The notes under the pieces: generated by a model
Databases searched by the model: none
What the model was told of the DNA's origin: nothing
Seen by the model: the letters and a program-made list of their open reading frames with translations, nothing else
NCBI GenBank assembly: GCA_951217055.1
Contig: CATNVA010000018.1
Coordinates: 1,364,001-1,428,000 of the forward strand
DNA length: 64,000 bases
Direction: 5' to 3'
From: Gerris lacustris
Taxonomy: Eukaryota > Arthropoda > Insecta > Hemiptera > Gerridae
In this document: piece after piece, positions 55,367 to 64,000 of the stretch
Layout: the number at the start of each line of letters is the position of its first letter
How positions within the stretch are numbered: the stretch's first letter is position 1
Position numbers and translations under genes: made by a program

Positions 55367-56155
55367 TATTATTATTCATATTATCCGACGTCATTTGTAT
55401 CCAAACGTTAAATTATCTGAACAGACTTCATGGGAAAAAAATGAAAAGCCACCGCATAATTAATTATTAGAAAGAGCGTTTTTTGCTGTATAATTATATT
55501 TTTCACTATGTACTATAGATAAATAAACAAATAATGTTAGACTAATGTTGACAATGGCTTTTGTTTAAATGTGGTTGATTATTTTACATATTTCCTTATT
55601 TAATTTCTTTTGTACCTAGTATATAAAGAGAAAGTGTTGTGATGACTTGAAAATTAGATGTTGATGAATTTACACGTTTTTAGGTCAGCTTAGTCCAAAA
55701 AAGTGATTTTTAAGAAATGTTTGTCTGTGCAGACGCATGGAGCCTAAACAACTGGCGCGATTTTGATGAAATTTGGCATGTAGGTTCAGAAACATCATAC
55801 CCCGTGGCGAAATCGAGAATGAATTTTAGCTCTTACTTTAGAGGCGCTACCACCCAATAATCCTAAAAAAACGTGAACAAATTTTTTTTCTAATGGCGAT
55901 GAAATTAAAATAGTAGACAGTGGGATGAAACGATAAAACCAATACAATGCAAAAAAAAAACATATTAATTAATAGAAAAAACTAGATATGAAATTAAAGT
56001 ATTAAAGATATTAAATTAAAGATAAACTAGATATTAAATTAAAGTAAAACTTTTGTATTTTCAGTTATAACAAAATCGGAGTAACAGTCGTTTCAGTGAT
56101 AAAACCGTGGACAGTTTCACTGACTATATTTTTTACTATCGAGTCATAAGAAAAG
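55367..56155. other. No gene seen
   Basis: AT-rich sequence. A phrase CCTAAACAACTGGCGCGATT followed by GATGAAATTTGGCATG resembles the body of other dispersed repeats in the window, but no boundaries are visible. Confidence 0.45.
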
Positions 56156-56159
56156 TGCG

Positions 56160-56375
56160 ATAGTTGTAAAATGCGAAAGTTGTCCAGTTCGTGCTCGTCC
56201 CAAGGGGGCTGCTTCTAAAAAGTTGTCCAATTCGAGCTCGAGGATTAACCAGAGCAGGTAAAAGTTGTCCAATTCGAGCTCGAGGATTAACCAGAGCAGG
56301 TAAAAGTTGTCCAATTCGAGCTCGAGGATTAACCAGAGCAGGTAAAAGTTGTCCAATTCGTGCCCGCCCGTACAA
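56160..56375 (+). repeat. 42-bp tandem repeat (AAAGTTGTCCAATTCGAGCT)
   Basis: Three nearly perfect units AAAGTTGTCCAATTCGAGCT followed by CGAGGATTAACCAGAGCAGG, plus diverged partial units on both sides. Frames reading RIGQLLPALVNPRA or ELELDNFYLLWLIL are by-products. Confidence 0.92.
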
Positions 56376-56699
56376 ATATGTACAGAGAATTAGACAACAT
56401 GAAAATTACAGGTTTGAATAATAATGACTAAACCTAAGTTATACACTGTTTACTAGAATCTATGAAAGGGGAAGCTCTAAACATATCTCAAAATAACAAA
56501 TAATAAGAAAAGAGTAAGTAACATTTAACATAATTAAACTTATTTAACCTAATTGTACGGATAGAATGCCTTATAAGAGTAAGTGTAATAAATGCTATGA
56601 GATGATGAAGTTGACAACTGTTATAATAGTGGTAAGGGACTGTGTTGTGTTAAAGGAGAAAGTGAGTCAAGTGTTTATTATTATAAGGGTTTGACTAGT

Positions 56700-58132
56700 A
56701 TGGAGTTATTCAGGTTGGTTCATTCATTAAAGCAATCGATGTCAGGATTACTTAGGGCTCTGTGGATTTCAAGGTTTTCTAATAAATCTATTTTTTTGCC
56801 TTTTTCACAAATGTGAATGAGTTGGTAGGTTTGTTTTGTGGAAGTGTGGTTTGTTTCGATTAAATGGTTGGCAAAGCTGGATTTATCCGACTTGTTGGTC
56901 CTGTTGTTGCTGCGTGATGTTCTTTGACACGTGTCGATACTTTCCTTCCGGTTTGGCCTAGGTAGACAGCTTTGCATGTGTCACATGTTAGTTTGTAGAT
57001 GCCGGATTTATCTGCTGCGACTGTTTTCTGATTTATCGATGCTAAACATTTCCTGAGTGTTGAGTATGGTTTATAAGTAATTCTAGTGTTATTATCCTGA
57101 ATGATTTTGCCTATTTTTGTGGAGATTTCTCCCAGGTATGGTAAACTCACCCAGGTTGGGCATTTATCTGTGGTATTAGTGAGTTTTGTTGCTATTTGAA
57201 TGGCTGATTTGTCTAATTTGTTCCGTCGTATTTTATTTATTGTTATGGGTGGGTATCCGTTGTTTTCTGCTATAGATTTTATGGTTTTTATTTTATTGTT
57301 AAAGTCCTCTTCCTCCATCGGGATGTTTATCGCTCTGTGAATTAGGCTGTGAAATGTTGACATTTTATGTTTGTAGTACGTGTTTGAGCTATTATGTATA
57401 ATTATATCTATATCGGTGTATGTAGGTTTTCTGTAAATTTTAAATTTGTGTTTATTATCTACTCTAGTAATGGTTAAATCTAAAAAGTTAAGGGACCTGT
57501 CTATCTCGGTTTCTAGGGTGAAATTGATGTTTGGGTGAATGGAGTTAATGAATGTCAAAAATTGTTGTAGTAATCTATCAGTCCCTATCCAGAGACAAAT
57601 AATGTCATCGACGTATCTGTACCAATAAATAATGTTTTTGACAAGGTTGTTATTAGAGTTGAAGATATTACTTTCAATATGGTTCATAAACATATCTGCA
57701 AGTAAAGGACTTAGAGGGGATCCCATAGCTAAGCTCTCTGAGGTGTAGTACTTGATGTTAAAAACCATGTAGTTTGGTTTAAGAGTGGTTTCTACCAGTT
57801 TTTCTAGGTTTATTTTTTCAAAAATATCTAAGTTGGATTGTGTGATTATTTTTCTAATAATTTGGAGACATTCTTGGGTTGGTACGTCGGTGAAAAGGTT
57901 GACTACGTCGAATGAAACAAGTTTAGCATTTCTGGGAATGTTGGTGTGTTTAATATTGTTCACCAGTTCGTACGAGTTTTTTACAGTGTATTGGAATTTC
58001 GGGCATATGTTGTTAAGGATGGTGTTTAGTTCTTTAGCTATTTTATTCGTGGGGGAATTAATGATGGTAACTACTGGTCTTATAGGTGTGCTTTCTTTAT
58101 GTATTTTTGGGTTATTTTTTAATCTAAATGTA
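56700..58132 (-). mobile_element. Penelope-like retroelement, 5'-truncated
   Basis: The minus strand encodes a Penelope-type reverse transcriptase joined to a GIY-YIG endonuclease, the diagnostic combination. The frame is open from about 58132, upstream of the first start. A hammerhead-like core lies about 800 bases upstream (58923-58949). Terminal repeats are not clearly defined. Confidence 0.85.
56720..58132 (-). pseudogene. Penelope reverse transcriptase / GIY-YIG endonuclease, frameshifted
   Basis: The main frame starts as LKNNPKIHKESTPIRPVVT (about 58120) and continues with LVSFDVVNLFTDVPT, AMGSPLSPLLADMFM, the catalytic WYRYVDDIICLW and LNFLDLTITR. After a basic linker comes SGIYKLTCDTCKAVYLGQTG, RKVSTRVKEH, the GIY-YIG core with its arginine. 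The frame changes near 56900-56980. The second frame (56720-56977) carries SSFANHLIETNHT and IDLLENLEIHRA, the rest of the nuclease with its glutamate. One frameshift thus splits the endonuclease. The protein normally primes reverse transcription at a nicked target. The N-terminal part is missing. Confidence 0.92.
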
Positions 58133-58900
58133 TTAATCTAATTTTTGTATCCAAGAGTGGTTTTCTTTTGAATTTCTGTAATCTAGTTATTCGTACCCGA
58201 GAGTGTTTTTTTATAATTTATAAACTAAATGTCTTAATCTAATTTTTCGTATCCAAAAGTGGGTTTCTATTGAAATGTTTTATTTAATAAATTATCCATT
58301 TGTACAAGAGGATTTTTCTCGTTCCATCCAAGCATTTTGGTAAGTACAACACCAACTAAAAGTTTTTTAGAAGACTTTTTTGCATTCAAACTTGAATTTC
58401 TCCATGAAATCGATATGGAATCGAAATGTTGATTATACCGTTCGAAAGAGTATTAAATGAGGAAGTTTTTGTGAGATTTGACAGTCTCCACGAGTTTTTC
58501 TAGGAAAATAGTGAGCGTTCAAAGAATTTTAGATTTTTATTTTAAATTTTGAACGTTTGAACTGTTATTTAAGTGTGTTTTTAATAATTCCCCCCCCAAA
58601 AAAGTGCCCTAATTTTATAGGAAATGTAACGCTAATTTTGATATTATGGTCAAAAGTTAAAAGAAATGAGTGGGAGTGGAGGAAATAGCTATTAATAGCA
58701 AAAACCTTTAAAAAATCATATCTCGGCAACGGACTGAGATAGCAAAGTGCGCTTGGTAGCGTTTTGCTCCATTTTGGATCTAGTTTCACCCCCCAAAAAT
58801 GTTGGTTTGGTCGATAACACCCTGTATAAGTTAGATATAGGAGAGTCTATGGAGTTCATCTTAAGGAATAACAAAAATCGTCTCTCCAGGTAAATTCAAA
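58133..58900. other. No gene; short related segments of the form TTCGTATCCAAAAGTGG
   Basis: Three related segments (about 58143, 58190, 58248) contain GTATCCAAGAGTGG or variants. Near 58805-58830 CGATAACACCCTGTATAAG looks like the end of a mariner-like MITE whose other end I could not place. Confidence 0.4.
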
Positions 58901-58922
58901 CTGGTTTATTTAACTAAGCAGC

Positions 58923-58949
58923 TTTCAGCCTTCATAAGGCCATCATCAG
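58923..58949 (-). ncRNA. Hammerhead-ribozyme-like core, probably of a Penelope terminal repeat
   Basis: On the minus strand CTGATGA is followed by a segment that can pair (GGCC...GGCT) and then GAAAGC, the order of the hammerhead core (CUGAUGA, stem II, GAAA). Penelope-like elements carry such motifs in their terminal repeats, and this one lies upstream of a Penelope gene on the same strand. Stems I and III and the cleavage site were not verified. Confidence 0.45.
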
Positions 58950-58950
58950 T

Positions 58951-59333
58951 GCCGATTGAGAAAGAAAAGAGTTACATGGAAAAATTAGAAAATGATTATG
59001 AGAGGTGAGCCTATACCATGTCGGAGATCGACATGAGACTGATTCTCGTTGGTAGGGACTAACTTATACCCTGTATTAGTTTTTTAAGAACGAGAACTAA
59101 ATTTAAGTTGATAATATATAATAATAATATCCATTTATTGTAAAAAAGATAAATATACAAGCATACATTGTTTGGTTTTTTTTTATTATTATTTTTTTTT
59201 TTTTACAAATCGGCACATAGCCGTGGTGGAACCCTGACGGGTTAGAGTTGCCTTCTTAATTATTCCATAAATTTAATTACAATAATCATAAACTAACTTA
59301 CATTCAATGGACTATCAGACATTTTAATTATTT
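58951..59333. other. No gene; AT-rich, T-run
   Basis: Contains TTTTTTTATTATTATTTT-type simple sequence near 59176-59204 and no domain-bearing frame. Confidence 0.45.
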
Positions 59334-61250
59334 GTTTATTTTTATTTATTTATTTTTTTGTTTTATTTATTTTCAAGTCAGAGCCATACTTGAGAGTAAA
59401 CTTGAGACATTCGTCTCCATTCTACTCTGTCCATAGCTACTCTCTGCCAGGTCGCCCCTCCACATACTCTTCTCATCTCTCCATCCCACTCCTGCCTGGG
59501 CCTACCTCGGTTCCTTTTTTCTTCTCTCGGGTACCACTCTATAAGATGTTTAGTCCACCTGTTATCTGTGGTCCTCGCGATATGGCCTGCCCATTTCCAC
59601 ATCCTATTCATCACGGCTTTCCCTATATCTTCCAGGAGAGTTTGACTCCTTACCCAGCTATTTCTCTTTCTTTCTTTTCTCGTGATCCTCAACATGCTCC
59701 GCTCCATCATCCTTTGTGCTACTTGTAATCTATGTATAACTTCTTTAGTGATCGTCCATGTTTCAGTCCCATACATAAGTACCGGTTCCACACATTTTCT
59801 CCATAATTTACTTTTCAGCTTTATTTCACATCAGATCTAAACAAGTACCTATATTTATTATACACTTTCCATGCGTTAGTGATCCTTCTGCTCACTTCTT
59901 ATTCTTGCCCATTCCTTTCACTGCTGATTAAAGTGCCTAGATAAATATACTCTTTCACCATCTCCATCTCCTCTCCATCGATTAGAATTCCACTTTCTCT
60001 CTCTAAGTTCACTGTCAACATTTTTGTTTTACTTCTATTTATTTCCAGTCCAACCTTTTTGCTTACTTTAATCAGATCTACCATCATATTATCTTCGATT
60101 TCATTCATACTCTTACTTATCAATACTATGTCGTCCATAAACTTTAAGATATTAAGCCATTTTCCATTGATGTTAATTGCTTTTTCTTGCCATTCTAGTT
60201 GGTTACAAGCTTGCTCCAATACATTAACCAACATTATGCCCGACAGTACATCTCCTTGTCTTGTGCCTCTGTCTATCTTAACTACTCTCTTTTCATTGTC
60301 TAATTTAATTTCCATTCTTGCCCCTTCATAAATGTATTTTATTAAATCAACATAGCCCTTATCAATTCCTATATTTTCCAGCATTTGCAAAACGTCACAT
60401 CTATTTACAGTATCGAAAGCCTTCCTATAATCTACGAACACAAGAACCAAAGGAAAATGATATTGCTGCGCTCTTTTTATTATTTGTTTAACCACTAATA
60501 TATTGTCTAATTTTTAATTAATTGAAACATTGTTTTTACCTCCTGTTTGGTTTATATTTACTGATTCGTCCAGCTGCCTTTCTATTCTCTTTGAGATTAC
60601 TTTCATCAATATTTTATAAATTACTGGCAATATACTTATAGGCCTATAGTTCTCTATATCTCTCTTATCACCCTTTTTGTACAGTAACATTACCCGCGCC
60701 TCTAGCCATTTGTCTGGGACCTTCCGTTCTCTTAAACACAAGTTACACAAATGAGTTACTGTCTCTACTATCGTATTCCCGCCAGCAACTAACTCTTCAA
60801 CAATTATTCCATCGTTACCACCAGCTTTTCCTTTTCTCATATTTTTTATAGCTAATTTTACTTCTTCCTGAAGTATATCCGGCCCTTCACTTGTTTTACC
60901 CCATATTGTTTCGTGTAAATTAATATAATTACTATGTTCTTTATACAGATTAGCTTAGTAGTCTCTAATAGCATCTATTTTTTTATCTTTTTCACACACC
61001 AATTTTCCTTCTCCATCCAATATTCCTACTAATTTTTCCTTTCCTATAGTTTGACTTTTCCAATATTTTTTAAAACTTCCACTATTCTCAACTACTTTTT
61101 CTAATTCTCGAATTTTCTTGCTTTTTAACCATTTTTTGATCTCTTCTCTAATTCTTTTTGACAATTCCTGAAATTCCTTCATACAGTTTTTATTTCTTTT
61201 CATTTTTCTTCATTTTGCCAACATTTTCTTTATTTATTTTGGTAGGGTCC
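59334..61250 (-). mobile_element. RTE-like LINE, 5'-truncated and decayed
   Basis: Four reverse-transcriptase pieces on the minus strand lie in the right order. The 3' end is followed by a TTTATT-type simple repeat (59334-59370), as in RTE elements, which end in microsatellites and not in poly(A). No endonuclease is seen; the element begins near the linker before the reverse transcriptase. Confidence 0.8.
59378..61203 (-). pseudogene. RTE-like reverse transcriptase remnant
   Basis: The pieces, 5' to 3' on the minus strand, are as follows. 61203-60955 has ELSKRIREEIKKWLKSKKIR and FKKYWKSQTIG. 60840-60514 has MRKGKAGGNDGIIVEELV, WLEARVMLLYKKGD, NYRPISILPVIYKI. 60495-59899 has LVFVDYRKAFDTVNR, RGTRQGDVLSG and LKFMDDIVLIS, where the usual FADD is FMDD. 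59791-59378 has MYGTETWTITKEV, KWAGHIARTTDNRW and NRGRPRQEWDGEMRR, the typical RTE C-terminus. Several frameshifts separate them. The D in YRKAFD and both DD residues survive. Confidence 0.88.
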
Positions 61251-61890
61251 TATTCGGTTAAATTTTATCTTTTTGATTTGATATTTTCTTAGTCGTATCT
61301 TTTATCGCTTTACTCAAGTTGATAACACGATGCCATAATTGGCTTTGTTTATAACCTGGCCGACAGAAACTCGAGGGGAGGGAACAGCGATTCCATCTCG
61401 GTGGCTCCCCGCAGATATATTGTTATCTAAATAGCCCTCAGCAATTACGTATCCGCTAGCTGTGAACCCCTTTAAATTAAAAAGTCCTTTACACATTAAA
61501 ACAAGTAACATGTCCCTATATAATGTTTTTATTTGAAGTTAAATACAATGGTTTTCAATCAAATTGCCCTCACAAATACTAACAGTATAAATTTGTAATG
61601 AAAAACATTATTTGGTATTTTTTACAGCTTGAAAAAGGGTAATAAAAAATTTCATCAAGTCAACCACTTTGATTTATTTTTATTAAAAAAGTAAAAAAAA
61701 AACAAATAAATAAAAAAGAGGTATCAATGAATCGACCTCGATGAGAACAGTATAAAATTGTTATTACGCTTTTCATTTAAGCCTTAACCAAAGCAACCAA
61801 ATCGGAAAAACAGCTAAACAAACAGTTTCTTTAATTTAATCACCCTCAAATATAAATCTAACACAATACACTATACAACAATAATTATTC
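61251..61890. other. No gene seen
   Basis: AT-rich sequence. A 65-aa frame at 61314-61511 has no domain. Confidence 0.45.
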
Positions 61891-62230
61891 TACTAATAAA
61901 GAGCTTTTCAACAATATACACCATTATTTAAAATTTTAACTTTGACATTTGTACCCCTGTGCCAAAGGGTACAAGATTTATACTATTTTTAAAAAAAAAA
62001 CAAAAAACAATCTATCCAAGAGGAAATTATTTTAACTAATAAACAAATATAAATTAAAAAAAAAACCTTATAAATAAAGAAAGTAAACCCTTTAACCTAC
62101 AACAAAATTATAAATCGGTACAAAAATACGTGTACAAAATTAGTTTAGAAATAAACAAAGAAAAAAGCTATAATGTACATGTCAAGGCCTTTCAACTGAT
62201 ATATGACATGCAAATTATAATTTTATTTAT
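61891..62230 (-). repeat. Reversed, diverged copy of the Helitron-like unit
   Basis: On the minus strand this matches the 29.0-29.3 and 31.3-31.6 kb parts of the 2.7-kb units: the GCTCTTGACTTGTACATTAA-like block, the GGTACACGTACTTTTGTACC-like block, the GGTACAAATGTCAAAGTTAA-like block, and the end of ATGTATATCG with AAAAGCTCTT. Limits uncertain; it may extend to about 62790. Confidence 0.6.
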
Positions 62231-63490
62231 AAAAGATTTAAAAATAATAACTAATTTACTCATTATATATTAATTGAATCTAAATGAATTATACACAGCC
62301 ATTCTGACAAAGTACTGATATCACTCACATCCAGAGAGCGCCAGCAAAAACTTGTTCATTTACCCATATGACCTCATCATATTATTTTTAGTTTAATTAA
62401 ATAATTACTATTAATTAATTATTTTCACGGTGTATTATCAATGACAATACTATTACCTTCACTAGGTCGGAATTGTTATACATTTCTGAATCATTGTTCC
62501 GTTTTAATTCCGACCTAAGTACTCTAAATGTTCTCAGTACATAACAATAATTACTGTACTCTTATAGCTTTTCAACCATATGCATCTTGAAGGGTATTCA
62601 TTACTTTGACCCCATATTCATTCACCCCGTATCCCTGTGTACCAAAATTTAAATTTAGAAAATTCATGTAGACATTGATTGTCTTCTTGCTTTGAAGGTC
62701 AAGTGTTCAAATTTTCATCGAGGTTTGACAAATACTGTATTTTTGTATAAAGAACATAGACACACATACGTTGGCTTTTATATATATAGATTTTACCCGT
62801 TTCAAAACGTATATTATGTTGAAAAACTATAGTATACCGTTATATTACATAGTATTCACATAATAAACATTTATTAAACTACAAATATTGAATGTTGGTC
62901 AGCCGAATCCCATTCATTCGCAATAAAATGCGTGAGTTCTGTTTTTTTAACCCCGTGAACTTTGACCTTCAATATTTAAAGTTGCCAAAGGTGATATTCT
63001 GGCACCCCACATATTATGGTTCAGTTCATCAAATAGTACTAGAATCAATCATAAAATATTAGTTGCACCCTATTTCAAGGTCACATGGCTCGGCGACCGG
63101 ACTAATATGATATTTACTTTTAAATTAACCGCAAGGTTCCTTTCCAATTGTATTTATTTATTTATTTTTTCTCTTTTTTTGGGTGTCGGACTACAGGGGT
63201 CGAATACACCCGGGGGTTTTCAGGTAAGTGTTGGAGTTGGAAGATTAATTTGTTGTAAATTGGTTGTAATAATTGGTTTGTCTGTATTCTTTACTAATTG
63301 TTTGTATTCTTTATATGTTGTTTATATTATTTACTTTGAATGTCAATTAGTATTATGTGTGTGATAGCGAGTGAGTTATGTCATAAAATGTTTGTCTCTT
63401 TTAGAAATTTCCTTTTGTATGCCTCTAAACATTGATGATTATTCGCAGGTCACATTTAAAAATGTTTTAAAAATGATTAATGATTAATTA
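62231..63490. other. No gene seen
   Basis: AT-rich. An 85-aa frame (63107-63364) with hydrophobic stretches has no recognised family. No element ends recognised. Confidence 0.4.
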
Positions 63491-63494
63491 TTTA

Positions 63495-63770
63495 TTGCCT
63501 CCAAGCTTACCGAAGTTAACGGAAGCTGTGTGATCGTTCTAAAGAACAAAAAAAATGTATATCTCCAATTCCAAGACAGAAATCCGTTTCAGACATCAGG
63601 GAACATGTTTGGTTCCATTTCGGTCTGTCAGTCTGTCTGTTGGTTTGTCGGTCGGTCTGTCGTTCAATTTTTGCGAACCAACATATCTTAAAAACTACAG
63701 ATTCAATTTTAATGAAATTTGGGTGGTAAGTCATAATTAGCCTATTGTTGGTCCCATATATAAGTTTCAA
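63495..63770 (-). repeat. Inverted partial copy of the 599-bp repeat family
   Basis: On the minus strand it holds the GCTTCCGTTAACTTCGGTAAGCT-like hairpin, the ATGTCTGAAACGGATTTC block and a CGACAGACCGACCGACAAAC tract, the same order as at the end of each 599-bp unit. Confidence 0.75.
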
Positions 63771-64000
63771 CCTCCTGCGCTATTTATATTTGTTTCTCTT
63801 TCGAGAAATATACATTTATAAAAACAAACAAACATACATTTATTTACTCCTATAGCTTCAAAAGTACTGATCTGATTTGAATGAAACGTTTATATTTTAT
63901 CGAGAGTAACCCCCAAATAGCCCCAGATTAATTTGGTACAGTCTACGCTCTTTAACTTTTGCTGAATTGATACTTTAATTCGTGTAAAAAATCAAAACAA

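Noticed and set aside
56136..56421. Repeat proteins from three frames over the 42-bp array
   Set aside because: 42 is divisible by three, so several frames stay open by default. No start context or conserved partner.

Overview
This is repeat-dominated, AT-rich animal DNA, most likely from an insect or another arthropod. The reasons are the mix of mobile elements (CACTA/EnSpm with a SAM-domain companion gene, BEL/Pao, Ty3/gypsy, Jockey-like and RTE-like LINEs, Penelope, small mariner-like, hAT-like and TTAA-flanked elements) and GT-AG introns. I cannot name the species. I see no ordinary host gene: every convincing coding region belongs to a mobile element.

Layout. Bases 1-4944 hold a retroelement 3' end, an inverted copy of a dispersed repeat, and two tandem copies of a 2.3-kb repeat made of a degenerate ~120-bp satellite plus an array of GCGAGCGTAGCGAGCC-type motifs. 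The second copy is split by a 31,181-bp insertion (4945-36125) with CACTGAAAAAAAT inverted ends and a CA duplication. The first copy still shows the unoccupied target (2211-2220). I read this as one giant CACTA/EnSpm element. Its core genes are a six-exon SAM-domain gene (14223-20776, 553 aa, all junctions in frame) and the zinc-finger/DDE transposase (21080-23537, one frameshift).

Nested inside it are a 4.7-kb DNA transposon with perfect 34-bp inverted ends and a single 893-aa DUF7869-like gene (5154-9891); a 5'-truncated Jockey-like LINE in intron 4; several foldback MITEs; a 9.2-kb block bounded by long inverted arms (26041-35192) with captured BEL integrase pieces and two 2.7-kb Helitron/Helentron-like units; and a TTAA-flanked element that itself contains a hAT MITE.

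Bases 36126-38720 finish the split repeat and start a third copy. Then come a Ty3/gypsy 5' end (gag 38760-39611) whose LTR is interrupted by a deleted BEL element (40113-43840, TSD TTAAT), a three-copy 599-bp array (43981-45768), a 237-bp MITE, and a gypsy element (46331-52334) with almost identical LTRs but ruined genes. The rest holds a duplicated 776-bp repeat, a Penelope element with a frameshift in its GIY-YIG domain and a hammerhead-like core upstream, an RTE-like LINE, and reversed copies of families seen earlier.

The most unusual items are the giant CACTA insertion with its empty-site control, and the DUF7869 gene sitting alone between perfect inverted ends with repeated subterminal motifs, which suggests that this poorly characterised family is itself a transposase.
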